Shown: positions 25,135 through 33,082 of the stretch, piece after piece | How positions within the stretch are numbered: the first letter of the stretch is position 1 | Layout: every line of letters begins with the position of its first letter | Assembly (NCBI GenBank): GCA_018435605.1 | Contig: JAHDNF010000011.1 | Location: 124,001 to 188,000, forward strand | Length of the DNA stretch: 64,000 nucleotides | Origin: a bacterium | Lineage (GTDB): Bacteria > Auribacterota > Auribacteria > Auribacterales > Auribacteraceae | Direction: 5' to 3' | Notes under the pieces: generated by a model | Seen by the model: only the letters and a program-made list of their open reading frames with translations | Told to the model about the DNA's origin: nothing | The model's database searches: none | Position numbers and translations under genes: made by a program

Positions 25135-27336
25135 TCATATACCTGTATCGGGTATAGGCAGTGTAGACGCTTGCAAATCCGTGCCGTTTTCCCTGTATCT
25201 TACGTGATCCGTAAGACGCCTGTAATCGAACGAATCATCTAAAATGGCAATGCCTATTGAGTTGTAACTAACTTCGCCGTAAGAGAAATCCATTGCCCCG
25301 CCCGTACCGATCATACCGCCTGTCAGATCGGATCGGGTAAGCAAAAAATTGGTCGCGCTTATATACCCGCCGCTACGCGCCCATAAAGCCGACCCGCCGC
25401 CGTAGCGGATCGATCCCGTCCATCCTCCCGGCGGTGTGTATGCGACGGTATCGTTGATAGTTGCGTCGGTCAGCCGTACTGTACCGCCGGCATAGGCGAT
25501 AATCCCCGCTCCTTCGTTGCCTGCCATGCGCAGTACGGATATATCCGCTGTGGCGTTGTGACGCACTGCGATACCCGCGAAATACAGAGCCACTGTAGGA
25601 TCGGCGGTATATGTAGCAGAATAATGGCGGTTTAGAATGCTGTTGTTTACTACCAGCACAGCGGCCACAAGGCTGGTATCCGAATCTTCCGCTACCAAAC
25701 CGTATGATGCGTTGTTACTTGATATTACATCGGTAAAAACAGCCTGAACTGCGCCCCTCAGGCATATCCCTGTCCCGAACAACTGAAGTCCTGACTCGGA
25801 TTGAGTGCGGTACACCTGCACGTTATTCAATGTAAGGTCGCCTCCATGCTGATAAATGCCGAACCTTAGCGCGTCCTGCACAACAGTATTTGAAATGGAT
25901 GTTACAGCGTTTGGATTGCTTACAAACACCGCCCCCGGAGCTTCGGAATGCACCAGATAAAAACCATTTATAATCAACGACGATTCGCTGAGGTTCAAAA
26001 TGGGTCCGCCTATAATTGTCATCCCTCCGGCTACGGCCATTAGCGTGGTATTGCGGTCTATAAGCAGAGGTTCGCCGTAATACCCGCTGAACACATATAG
26101 GGTTATATTGACAAGCGATATATCCCGCGCGAATTGCAGTGCCTGCGCAATGCTTTCAAAAGGGTATTCTATCGACCCGTCCGGAACAGAAACCCCGCCG
26201 GACGCTGGGTAACCGACCGACTGGTTGACGTACCATGTAGCCGATACCGGCGAGAATACGGGAGGAGCCATTGTAAAACGCATATCGCATACGCTGGTAT
26301 TTGCCTTTACCAGATTTTTCAACATGCCGGATGTATGAGCAGTAAGCAGGGGAAGTATATCAGCCGGTATGCCGCCTGCTTGAGCCATATTCTCCGCGGT
26401 TTTTCCAACCTCTATTGCCTGCGAAACAGCCTGTAGCGGCTCTGCAGACCGCTGTAGCTCAATTGTTTTTTCCATTCCGCGAATCAGCCGGCGAACTGAA
26501 GATACATTTATATTCGGCGAGGCGTAAAGATCGGTCAAAGCAATTCGCAACGCCGATACGGACGATAAAAACGATTCCTCTGAAATTTGCTCCACAGCCG
26601 TAAAATCGGTACAGACCGCCGAACAGGATGATCCTTTAATCTGTACTTTTCCGATCAGCCTTTTAAGCATGTTCTTTTGTATATTGGCAAAGGAAATTGA
26701 AGCGCATGTAATTTTTATCCCGTTGCTATCCATAGCGTCGGACATTGAAGCGGCCTGCGACAAATATAACGACTGCGCGGGGATAGTGATATCCGCGTAA
26801 TGATAAATAGCCGGTTTATCCTGCCGGTTATCTATGACGAACGCTTTTGCTTTTATCTGCTTTGGGTTGGTGTATCCTGCCGGCATATCCGGCTGTGTAG
26901 AGGATTGGGCGTTAAGCTCAACGGTCAGCGATGGATTTTGACGGTTTTTCTTGAGGGATATCCAGTTGTACAGAATATCCGCATTGGTATTAGGTGAAAC
27001 AAGTATAAAAGAAAATTCAGAGGTACACACAAAATTTTTCTTATCAGGCGCTACCAGCATCATTCCGAGTCCTGAAGGTTCACTGCCTGCCTCAGTCCGG
27101 AAAGTCAGGCTGTATCCTCCGTTATTTGATGTGATAAGATCGCAGTTGAGCGTGCCTTTTAAAAACCCTTTCAATACCGGATTAGTGTCGGCATGATATA
27201 GCGTCGCGGTTACGTCGCACGTAATGGTGTTCGATGAAGATTGCCGCGAATTATTATCCGCAGATAAAACAGATACCGGCATGGAAATAATCATAACCAT
27301 TAACGCAATAGTTTTTATAAATATCTTTGTATTCAT
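25135..27336 (-). CDS. Large secreted right-handed beta-helix protein (733 aa)
   Basis: It has a signal peptide (about 1-26), an N-terminal beta-rich region with no known domain (about 30-360), then a DUF1565-like parallel beta-helix. The helix entry at about 370-400 reads WYVNQS...GSIEYPFESIAQAL, the form seen at the start of such helices where a short list of positions is filled from a data-like series. Regular N and G turns continue to about 715. No lipobox, PEP-CTERM or catalytic signature is visible, so surface adhesion or polysaccharide binding is a guess. The ribosome site AAGGAG precedes ATG by six bases. It converges on the thioredoxin gene. Confidence 0.75.
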   Translation of the reverse strand: MNTKIFIKTIALMVMIISMPVSVLSADNNSRQSSSNTITCDVTATLYHADTNPVLKGFLKGTLNCDLITSNNGGYSLTFRTEAGSEPSGLGMMLVAPDKKNFVCTSEFSFILVSPNTNADILYNWISLKKNRQNPSLTVELNAQSSTQPDMPAGYTNPKQIKAKAFVIDNRQDKPAIYHYADITIPAQSLYLSQAASMSDAMDSNGIKITCASISFANIQKNMLKRLIGKVQIKGSSCSAVCTDFTAVEQISEESFLSSVSALRIALTDLYASPNINVSSVRRLIRGMEKTIELQRSAEPLQAVSQAIEVGKTAENMAQAGGIPADILPLLTAHTSGMLKNLVKANTSVCDMRFTMAPPVFSPVSATWYVNQSVGYPASGGVSVPDGSIEYPFESIAQALQFARDISLVNITLYVFSGYYGEPLLIDRNTTLMAVAGGMTIIGGPILNLSESSLIINGFYLVHSEAPGAVFVSNPNAVTSISNTVVQDALRFGIYQHGGDLTLNNVQVYRTQSESGLQLFGTGICLRGAVQAVFTDVISSNNASYGLVAEDSDTSLVAAVLVVNNSILNRHYSATYTADPTVALYFAGIAVRHNATADISVLRMAGNEGAGIIAYAGGTVRLTDATINDTVAYTPPGGWTGSIRYGGGSALWARSGGYISATNFLLTRSDLTGGMIGTGGAMDFSYGEVSYNSIGIAILDDSFDYRRLTDHVRYRENGTDLQASTLPIPDTGI

Positions 27337-27582
27337 GGCTTTCTCCTTTTCTGCGGTTATTAGTTTTTTCGCTTACATATCCATACAATAATGATAACAC
27401 AAATAATCAAAATAAAGATACGTTTTTTTAGAAAAATTATTGAGCGAAGACGTTAAAATGAGGCCGGTTTAATTTCGCCGTGCAAGCCGCCTAAATACAA
27501 TATGTTGAGAGTGAAAGCAGATAGAGGTTACTAAAAAACTGACATTTTTAAAGGAAGAACGAACAGCCGCCGGCAAGTCGGA

Positions 27583-29292
27583 TCATAATTTATTTGAGCG
27601 GATTATAGATATAGCCAGCCAGAACCCCATTACCGCGGCTATGCTGTATCCGATTACGCCCAGCGCCGGATACCCCATAAACATAGGCCCCATATTTGTG
27701 AGCATAACCAGCGACGACCCTACGATAAGAGCGGCAATAACAAGGCTGAACGAAATCCGGTTGCTCGACCGGTCAAGTTCGGTTATGAGTTCGTCGAGTC
27801 CCCTATGCTGGAAATCGACCTTGAAATGCCCTTGGCGCATATTGCGCAGGATTTGCAGTAACTCGGACGGCCCTGAACGCAGTAGCATGCCGGTATCGCG
27901 CATGACCTGTTGCGATTCTTCAAGCAGGTTGCGCGGGTGGTAGCGCATGGCGATCATGCGTCTTACAAACGGCTTGGCTTGTTCGACCATATTGAAGTCG
28001 GGGTCTATCTGTTTGGCTACGCCCTCGCTTAAAATAAGCGTTTTGACCATGAGGTACAGGTCGCGCGGCACTTTGATTTCATAGGTTCTAACCAGAGCCA
28101 TAGCTATAGAAAACACCTTATCCATCCGGATATGTTTTATTGAAACGTTGTAGTATTGGTCGATAAAATCGTGAAAATCGCGCTTGAAGTTATTGATATC
28201 CGTGCGGGCGGGATCGACTTTGCCAAGTTCCATAACCAACGCCGCAGTCCGGTCGGTATCCTGATTGACGATGCTGATCAGAATATCGCAAAGAGCGCTT
28301 CGCAATGATTTTGTCAGACTGCTCATCATTCCGAAATCTATAAACGCTATGGTATCGTCCTCAAATGCAAACAGGTTGCCCGGGTGCGGGTCGGCATGAA
28401 AAAAACCGTCGATAAAAATCTGTTTTAGCATGGCGTTGGCGCCCCTGCGGGCAATGATGCGTTTGCGCTGTTCGTTGCCTGCAGAGCAGATAAGGTCTTT
28501 TAATTTTTCGCCTTCAAGATGTTCAAGGGTAAGTATTTGCGGTTTTATATAATCCCAGTATGTAATCGGTACTTTGACATAACTGCACTGCGCGAAATTG
28601 CGTCTGAAACGGTCTATGCTGTACGCTTCGCGGGTAAAATCCATCTCATTTGTTATTGTGCGGGCAAACTCGTTGACAACAGATGGCAGATCGTAAACGG
28701 ACAGGGGCGGTATGTGTCTGTGTATCAGGTCGGCAATAGTGCGCAGAATTTGAATATCCTGACCTATTTTTTCGCGCGCGCCGGGGCGAAGTATCTTTAC
28801 TATAACCTTCTGTCCGTCCTTGACTACAGCGGTGTGTACCTGAGCGATAGACGCGGCGGCGTGAGGGGTTTTGTCAAACGACAGAAAAACCTCGTGCGAC
28901 GGTTTGCCGAACTGCTCTAATATCTGATTTTCTATATCTTCGAACGGCACAGGGGCAACGGAGTCCTGAAGTCCGGCGAATTCTTCGCATAACTCGATCG
29001 GTATCAGGTCGGGGCGCGTGCTGAGTATCTGCCCGAGTTTTATATAGGTAGGTCCAAGTTCTTCAAGCACCTTGCGAAGCCGCTGGGCGATGGTTAACCT
29101 CTCAAAGCCCTCGTCTTTTTTAGATATCAGTTTCCATTTCCGGAGTTGTTTGGCTATGAAATGGTCTTGGTTTCTGAGGTGTTGAACGAAATAACCGAAC
29201 CCGTGTTTAGCAAAAACATTGGCGACTTGCTGAATTCGTTTGATATCCGAATATTTTCGTTTAGAGAACCGCGTCGCGAATGATGTTTTCAT
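27583..29292 (-). CDS. ABC1/AarF/UbiB family atypical kinase
   Basis: The 569-aa protein shows YIKLGQILSTRPDLIP (KxGQ motif), the alanine-rich AAASIAQVHTA loop, DPHPGNLFA and IDFGMM, all typical of UbiB/ADCK proteins. Two C-terminal hydrophobic segments (about 505-525 and 535-565) anchor it in the membrane. Family members have ATPase activity and support isoprenoid-quinone synthesis or lipid handling; no quinone gene is near, so the substrate is not assigned. It is directly preceded by a phasin-like gene, a pairing seen in other bacteria. Confidence 0.88.
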   Translation of the reverse strand: MKTSFATRFSKRKYSDIKRIQQVANVFAKHGFGYFVQHLRNQDHFIAKQLRKWKLISKKDEGFERLTIAQRLRKVLEELGPTYIKLGQILSTRPDLIPIELCEEFAGLQDSVAPVPFEDIENQILEQFGKPSHEVFLSFDKTPHAAASIAQVHTAVVKDGQKVIVKILRPGAREKIGQDIQILRTIADLIHRHIPPLSVYDLPSVVNEFARTITNEMDFTREAYSIDRFRRNFAQCSYVKVPITYWDYIKPQILTLEHLEGEKLKDLICSAGNEQRKRIIARRGANAMLKQIFIDGFFHADPHPGNLFAFEDDTIAFIDFGMMSSLTKSLRSALCDILISIVNQDTDRTAALVMELGKVDPARTDINNFKRDFHDFIDQYYNVSIKHIRMDKVFSIAMALVRTYEIKVPRDLYLMVKTLILSEGVAKQIDPDFNMVEQAKPFVRRMIAMRYHPRNLLEESQQVMRDTGMLLRSGPSELLQILRNMRQGHFKVDFQHRGLDELITELDRSSNRISFSLVIAALIVGSSLVMLTNMGPMFMGYPALGVIGYSIAAVMGFWLAISIIRSNKL

Positions 29293-29346
29293 AATATCAA
29301 GCCCGGTAAAATGTTGTGCCGGATAAAAATAATCGGTCGCGGCCTG

Positions 29347-29694
29347 TTATTTTTTGTCGGATTTTTTGTCGGATGAAGCCGGTTTCTTTTTCCGCGCCTT
29401 AAGTTGTTTAACTTCTTTTTTGAGCGACTCCACTTCGGCTTGCAGGCGTTCGAAATCGGCTTTTGACGGCACGGAAAGTTTTTTGACCGCGTCTTTTACA
29501 AACGTCTCAAGGTTGGCTTCCAGTTCTTTTTTGCTGACGTCAATTCGTTTTAGAAGATCCTCAATGTACTTTTTTCTTTCGTCTTGACTCATTTCGCCGC
29601 GCCGGATCATTTCTTCGGTTATGCATTCCAATTTTTCCCGGGTCAAATCGTATGCCCCGACGGCAAGATTGAGCAATTTATCCAATGCGTCCAT
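29347..29694 (-). CDS. Phasin-like / PhaF-type coiled-coil protein
   Basis: The 115-aa protein is almost entirely helical. Helices at 1-55 include LTREKLECITEEMIRRGEMSQDERKKYIEDLL, a segment typical of the phasin-like proteins that accompany ubiB genes. The second half is a leucine-zipper-like coiled coil (about 75-100, FERLQAEVESLKKEVKQLK) ending in a lysine-rich tail with a duplicated KKSDKKSDKK. The start has AAGGAGG. Role unknown; no PHA synthase is seen. Confidence 0.75.
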   Translation of the reverse strand: MDALDKLLNLAVGAYDLTREKLECITEEMIRRGEMSQDERKKYIEDLLKRIDVSKKELEANLETFVKDAVKKLSVPSKADFERLQAEVESLKKEVKQLKARKKKPASSDKKSDKK

Positions 29695-29715
29695 GTGAGC
29701 GCCTCCTTGATAGCA

Positions 29716-29740
29716 GGGCGCCGGCTGGTTACCGGCGCCC
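29716..29740 (-). other. Intercistronic GC hairpin
   Basis: The perfect 9-bp stem GGGCGCCGG/CCGGCGCCC with a 7-base loop lies between the pfk stop and the ribosome site of the phasin-like gene. No T-run follows in either direction, so it more likely affects mRNA stability than ends transcription. Confidence 0.5.
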
Positions 29741-29759
29741 CGCGGTTATCATGTCGCTG

Positions 29760-30959
29760 TTACAATTTGTATCCGACGAATTTGCCTGTTTTCGGCAGTT
29801 CGCCCATAAGCGGCAGGACATAATCGAGGTATTCTTCTTTTATGTCGTTGCCGGCTAAGTTGATATATTGATCTTCAAGGGATTTGGTATTTTTTGCGAG
29901 TTTTTTGAGCGGCACGATTTCGGTAACGCATTTATAATCTTTGCCGTTGGCGGTGCGTCTAAAAATTACACTGCCGTCCCAGTCTTCCTGAAGTGAATAG
30001 CGAACCGCGTTACGGCCTGCCATACGCGCTTCGTACGAATCAACTTCCGATACGCAACCGGGAAAACTGCGTTGCAGGTATCCGAACGTATCCGACCGGA
30101 CGCGAAGTTTTTTTCCGAGATTATTTTTGATAAGGCCGGATAGAAAATCTCCCAGCGCGCCGGTTCCGCTCAACTGAACGTTGCCGTGCGAATCCACTTC
30201 GCCGGTGCTAAAAACCGGTTCGCCGGACGGGCCGTGGATACCTTCGGAGACCGATATGACAGCCCTGCCGAGCCGGTCGAGCACTTTTTGCACGTCGTCG
30301 AGAAACTGTTCTTTGGTGAACACCCGTTCCGGAACGTAAATCAGATGCGGAGCGTCGTCGGGGTCGATACGAGCGGCGCGGCTTGCCGCTGTAAGAAATC
30401 CCGCGTGCCGTCCCATTACCACGTTTATTTTTATGCCCGGCAAAGACCGGTTGTCGTAATTGTCGCCCATGAACGCCAAAGTTACGAACCGCGCCGCACT
30501 GCCGTAACCGGGGCAGTGGTCGGTTTCAAGCAGATCGTTGTCAATGGTTTTTGGGATATGAAAAACCCGCAGTTCGAATTTTGATTCCTGCGCAAGTTCG
30601 TTTATGATATTGGCTGTTTCCGCCGAGTCGTTTCCGCCGATATAATAGAAATAACGTATGTTGTGTTTCTGGAAAATCTTAAATATCTGTTCGCATTCTT
30701 CACGGGTAACTTTTTTCCGTACCGACCCTAGCGCCGCCGACGGGGTTATGGCTACTCTCTCAAGAGTGTCCCATGATTCTTTCATCAAATCTATCAGATT
30801 CTCGTTCAAAATGCCCTGCACGCCGTGCACCGCGCCGTATAAATTTTCTATTGACGGGGTTTTGTGTACTTCTTCGATTACCCCTACAAGACTTTGGTTG
30901 ATCACGCATGTAGGGCCTCCGGACTGGCCGATCAGCGCGTTTCCTTTTACTGGGCTCAT
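29760..30959 (-). CDS. 6-phosphofructokinase, probably PPi-dependent
   Basis: The 399-aa enzyme phosphorylates fructose 6-phosphate. It has the family loops GQSGGPTCVINQSL, PKTIDNDL (residues 136-143) and MGRHAGF. The phosphoryl-donor motif is GGNDS (108-112) in place of the ATP-type GGDGS. The Asp in the second variable position is the change known to block ATP and favour pyrophosphate, so PPi use is likely but inferred. It heads a minus-strand group with the phasin-like and UbiB genes and has AAGGAG before the start. With the mutase at 58 kb it represents glycolysis in the window. Confidence 0.88.
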   Translation of the reverse strand: MSPVKGNALIGQSGGPTCVINQSLVGVIEEVHKTPSIENLYGAVHGVQGILNENLIDLMKESWDTLERVAITPSAALGSVRKKVTREECEQIFKIFQKHNIRYFYYIGGNDSAETANIINELAQESKFELRVFHIPKTIDNDLLETDHCPGYGSAARFVTLAFMGDNYDNRSLPGIKINVVMGRHAGFLTAASRAARIDPDDAPHLIYVPERVFTKEQFLDDVQKVLDRLGRAVISVSEGIHGPSGEPVFSTGEVDSHGNVQLSGTGALGDFLSGLIKNNLGKKLRVRSDTFGYLQRSFPGCVSEVDSYEARMAGRNAVRYSLQEDWDGSVIFRRTANGKDYKCVTEIVPLKKLAKNTKSLEDQYINLAGNDIKEEYLDYVLPLMGELPKTGKFVGYKL

Positions 30960-31060
30960 GCCTTTTTTCTCCTTCTTCTCAACTGTTTACTGTTAAGATT
31001 GTTATGACGTAAAACGCCGGCTGTATGGCGTCTTAATATCGACGATTTGCCGATGTCTGT

Positions 31061-31088
31061 ATTGTACTACAGATAGCGTTTAATGCAA
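31061..31088 (-). promoter_or_regulatory. Sigma-70 promoter candidate for the phosphofructokinase group
   Basis: TTGCAT, 16 bases, TACAAT on the minus strand, about 100 bases before the gene start. Confidence 0.4.
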
Positions 31089-31240
31089 TCGTTTTTTTGC
31101 GCACAGCCTCGGACGCAAGCAGGGGGAGAAACTGCGATAACGCTGGCCGTAAGCGAACTTACAGCAGGTCATAAACCGGTATAAAAATAGTTGAAAAGAG
31201 GTTAACGGCGGTTTTTATAATGTCCGGTATAAAGGCCTAA

Positions 31241-31924
31241 TCAGTTTTTTCTAAAACGCTTTACGAACCAGACAGCCCCGAATGCGAACAAAGCCACAGC
31301 GCCGGGTTCGGGAACGGCTGTAAGCGTAGTGGTTACCTGAATATTTCCGATACCGTTTTTAGAGTCGATAAACGATGTGAAATCGGTGCCCGCTTTGGAC
31401 AACTCGATTTTTATATCCGCTATGCCGGCATCGATAAACGGTTGCAATGCGGACGGAACCAGATTATTGTCGAAGCCGAAAAGCTGAATACCGCTTACTT
31501 CGTAATCCATGCCCAGACCGATAAAAACGGATGTCCCTAAGGTCAACAGGCTGTTCATCTCTAAAAAAGCCGTCATTATAAGCTGGTTGTCGGCAGTGTA
31601 TAGACGCATTTCCGGCGACGGGCCTGCCATGGTGGTATTGTAAAGAGCTGAATTTAAAAAAGGATTGCTGTAATCTTCCGCTTTGGAATCGATGCGCAAA
31701 TCGGACAATTCCATGTACGCTCCTTCGAGCGCCGTGCCGGACGCGCCCAGCAATACCATGCTTCCGAATGAGAAGTACATATGATTATCCGCCCCTAAGT
31801 ACAGCGAACCCGTACTGCCTCCGACGGAAGACGCAAAATCAAGCTGTACAGATGCCGTAGCCAGAGCAGGACAAATCGTAATTAACGCGATTATAAAGAA
31901 TGTCATCAGTCGTTGTTTCAACAT
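31241..31924 (-). CDS. PEP-CTERM sorting domain protein
   Basis: The 227-aa protein has a signal peptide (about 1-22), a beta-rich middle with no recognised fold and a C-terminal VPEP-GAVALFAFGAVWFV-KRFRKN signal. This directs exosortase cleavage and surface attachment. ATG at 31924 was chosen because GGGAGG precedes it by seven bases; an upstream in-frame start at 31954 overlaps the preceding stop. It follows another PEP-CTERM gene by 26 bases and shares its general plan, so the two likely form a duplicated pair. Confidence 0.85.
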   Translation of the reverse strand: MLKQRLMTFFIIALITICPALATASVQLDFASSVGGSTGSLYLGADNHMYFSFGSMVLLGASGTALEGAYMELSDLRIDSKAEDYSNPFLNSALYNTTMAGPSPEMRLYTADNQLIMTAFLEMNSLLTLGTSVFIGLGMDYEVSGIQLFGFDNNLVPSALQPFIDAGIADIKIELSKAGTDFTSFIDSKNGIGNIQVTTTLTAVPEPGAVALFAFGAVWFVKRFRKN

Positions 31925-31950
31925 AGCAATGCCTCCCAAACAATGTATTT

Positions 31951-32664
31951 TCAATTCTTTTTTCTTCTAGCCAAGAACGATACCGCAAACGCCATACCGG
32001 TAAGCAGTAGGGTAATCGGTTCCGGAATAATTGTTCCGCGAATACTTGAAAACGTGCCGGCGAAAATACCGGTTATCAGTGTCCGGTTATCTATTTCAGC
32101 CACGATATCGGTGGCAGAGGTATCCTCGACTATAATGTTTAAGTCGCCTCCGTACACAAAATCCATAAGGAGCGCTATGGCCACGGGGTCGGTAAGCGCA
32201 GAGGTGTTTATTGTTACGTTTGACACATTCAAGGCAACCGCGGGGTCTATCGATCCTGATTTCAAGATGAACCGGGCGGACGACAACAAAAGGTCTGCGG
32301 ACAAGACAACGTCATCGCCTACAGTGATCTGAAACCCGCTAGCGATAGGTGTATACGGCAGTAGATCGTACTGCGCGTATTGGTACGGGCCGAACTGAGC
32401 TATAACTATCTTCGAATTCAAATCGATTATTATGTCAGCTATATTCACATTCGCGTTCAGCAGAGTACCCGCGAGCGTTCCGTTGTAACTGGCATTGTTG
32501 ATGATTGTTTCTCCGAAAGAAATCGTAGTCTGGTTTCCGTCGTAGGAAATGGAGTAGTTGTTCAAAGAATCGGTTCTAAATCCGATAATGGAATCACATA
32601 AAGCCGGTTTACTTGTTATAGCGAACAATGCAATCGTTATAAGACCCACATACAATCGTTTCAT
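31951..32664 (-). CDS. PEP-CTERM sorting domain protein
   Basis: The 237-aa protein has a signal peptide (about 1-23), a beta-rich body with phrases about (V/I)NIADI and FGETIINNASYNGTL that recur in similar form in its neighbour, and a C-terminal IPEP-ITLLLTGMAFAVSFLA-RRKKN sorting signal. Function beyond the surface location is unknown. It is the first gene of a two-gene unit with a promoter candidate at 32753-32781. Confidence 0.85.
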   Translation of the reverse strand: MKRLYVGLITIALFAITSKPALCDSIIGFRTDSLNNYSISYDGNQTTISFGETIINNASYNGTLAGTLLNANVNIADIIIDLNSKIVIAQFGPYQYAQYDLLPYTPIASGFQITVGDDVVLSADLLLSSARFILKSGSIDPAVALNVSNVTINTSALTDPVAIALLMDFVYGGDLNIIVEDTSATDIVAEIDNRTLITGIFAGTFSSIRGTIIPEPITLLLTGMAFAVSFLARRKKN

Positions 32665-32752
32665 AGCCTTAACCCTCGTTATCCGTGTAGTGCGACATTC
32701 TAGCTTAAGCGACCTTTCTCTTTGCCCGCCAACATATTAAGGGCATACCTTC

Positions 32753-32781
32753 ATTATATACTATAAAACGAAAAAAACCAA
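32753..32781 (-). promoter_or_regulatory. Sigma-70 promoter candidate for the PEP-CTERM pair
   Basis: TTGGTT, 17 bases, TATAAT on the minus strand, within an AT-rich run. Transcription would start near 32746, about 80 bases before the first gene. Confidence 0.5.
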
Positions 32782-32970
32782 ATTTTTTTTCAATACTAAA
32801 CCGGCGGAGTTTTTCCGGCACGCTCGATTCTTATTATATTTATCGTCTTATTTCCTGTTATTATGAGATTTTTGATTATCATGCTCCGATATAAGCCGCC
32901 GAAAAATTTTCCGCACCGTATCTTATCAAGGTTAGAACCGCCTCTTTTATAACGCGACGGTATTTTTTTC

Positions 32971-32999
32971 TTTCGTAAGAACCGGTATTCTGATACTAT
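32971..32999 (+). promoter_or_regulatory. Extended -10 promoter candidate for the trehalose genes
   Basis: TG-A-TACTAT (32991-32999) matches an extended -10 element; the -35 box (TTTCGT) is weak. The leader to the otsAB start would be about 77 bases. The remaining non-coding DNA (32782-32970) shows nothing else. Confidence 0.35.
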
Positions 33000-33082
33000 G
33001 AAATCGACCTGTGCGTGTAATCCGCAGAACCGAACCGAGGTTTACCCGCATGAACTTGTTCATTATCAACGATGGGAGAATT

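Noticed and set aside
29350-29375. Tandem TTTTTTGTCGGAT repeat
   Set aside because: It encodes the duplicated KKSD tail of the phasin-like protein and is explained by coding sequence.
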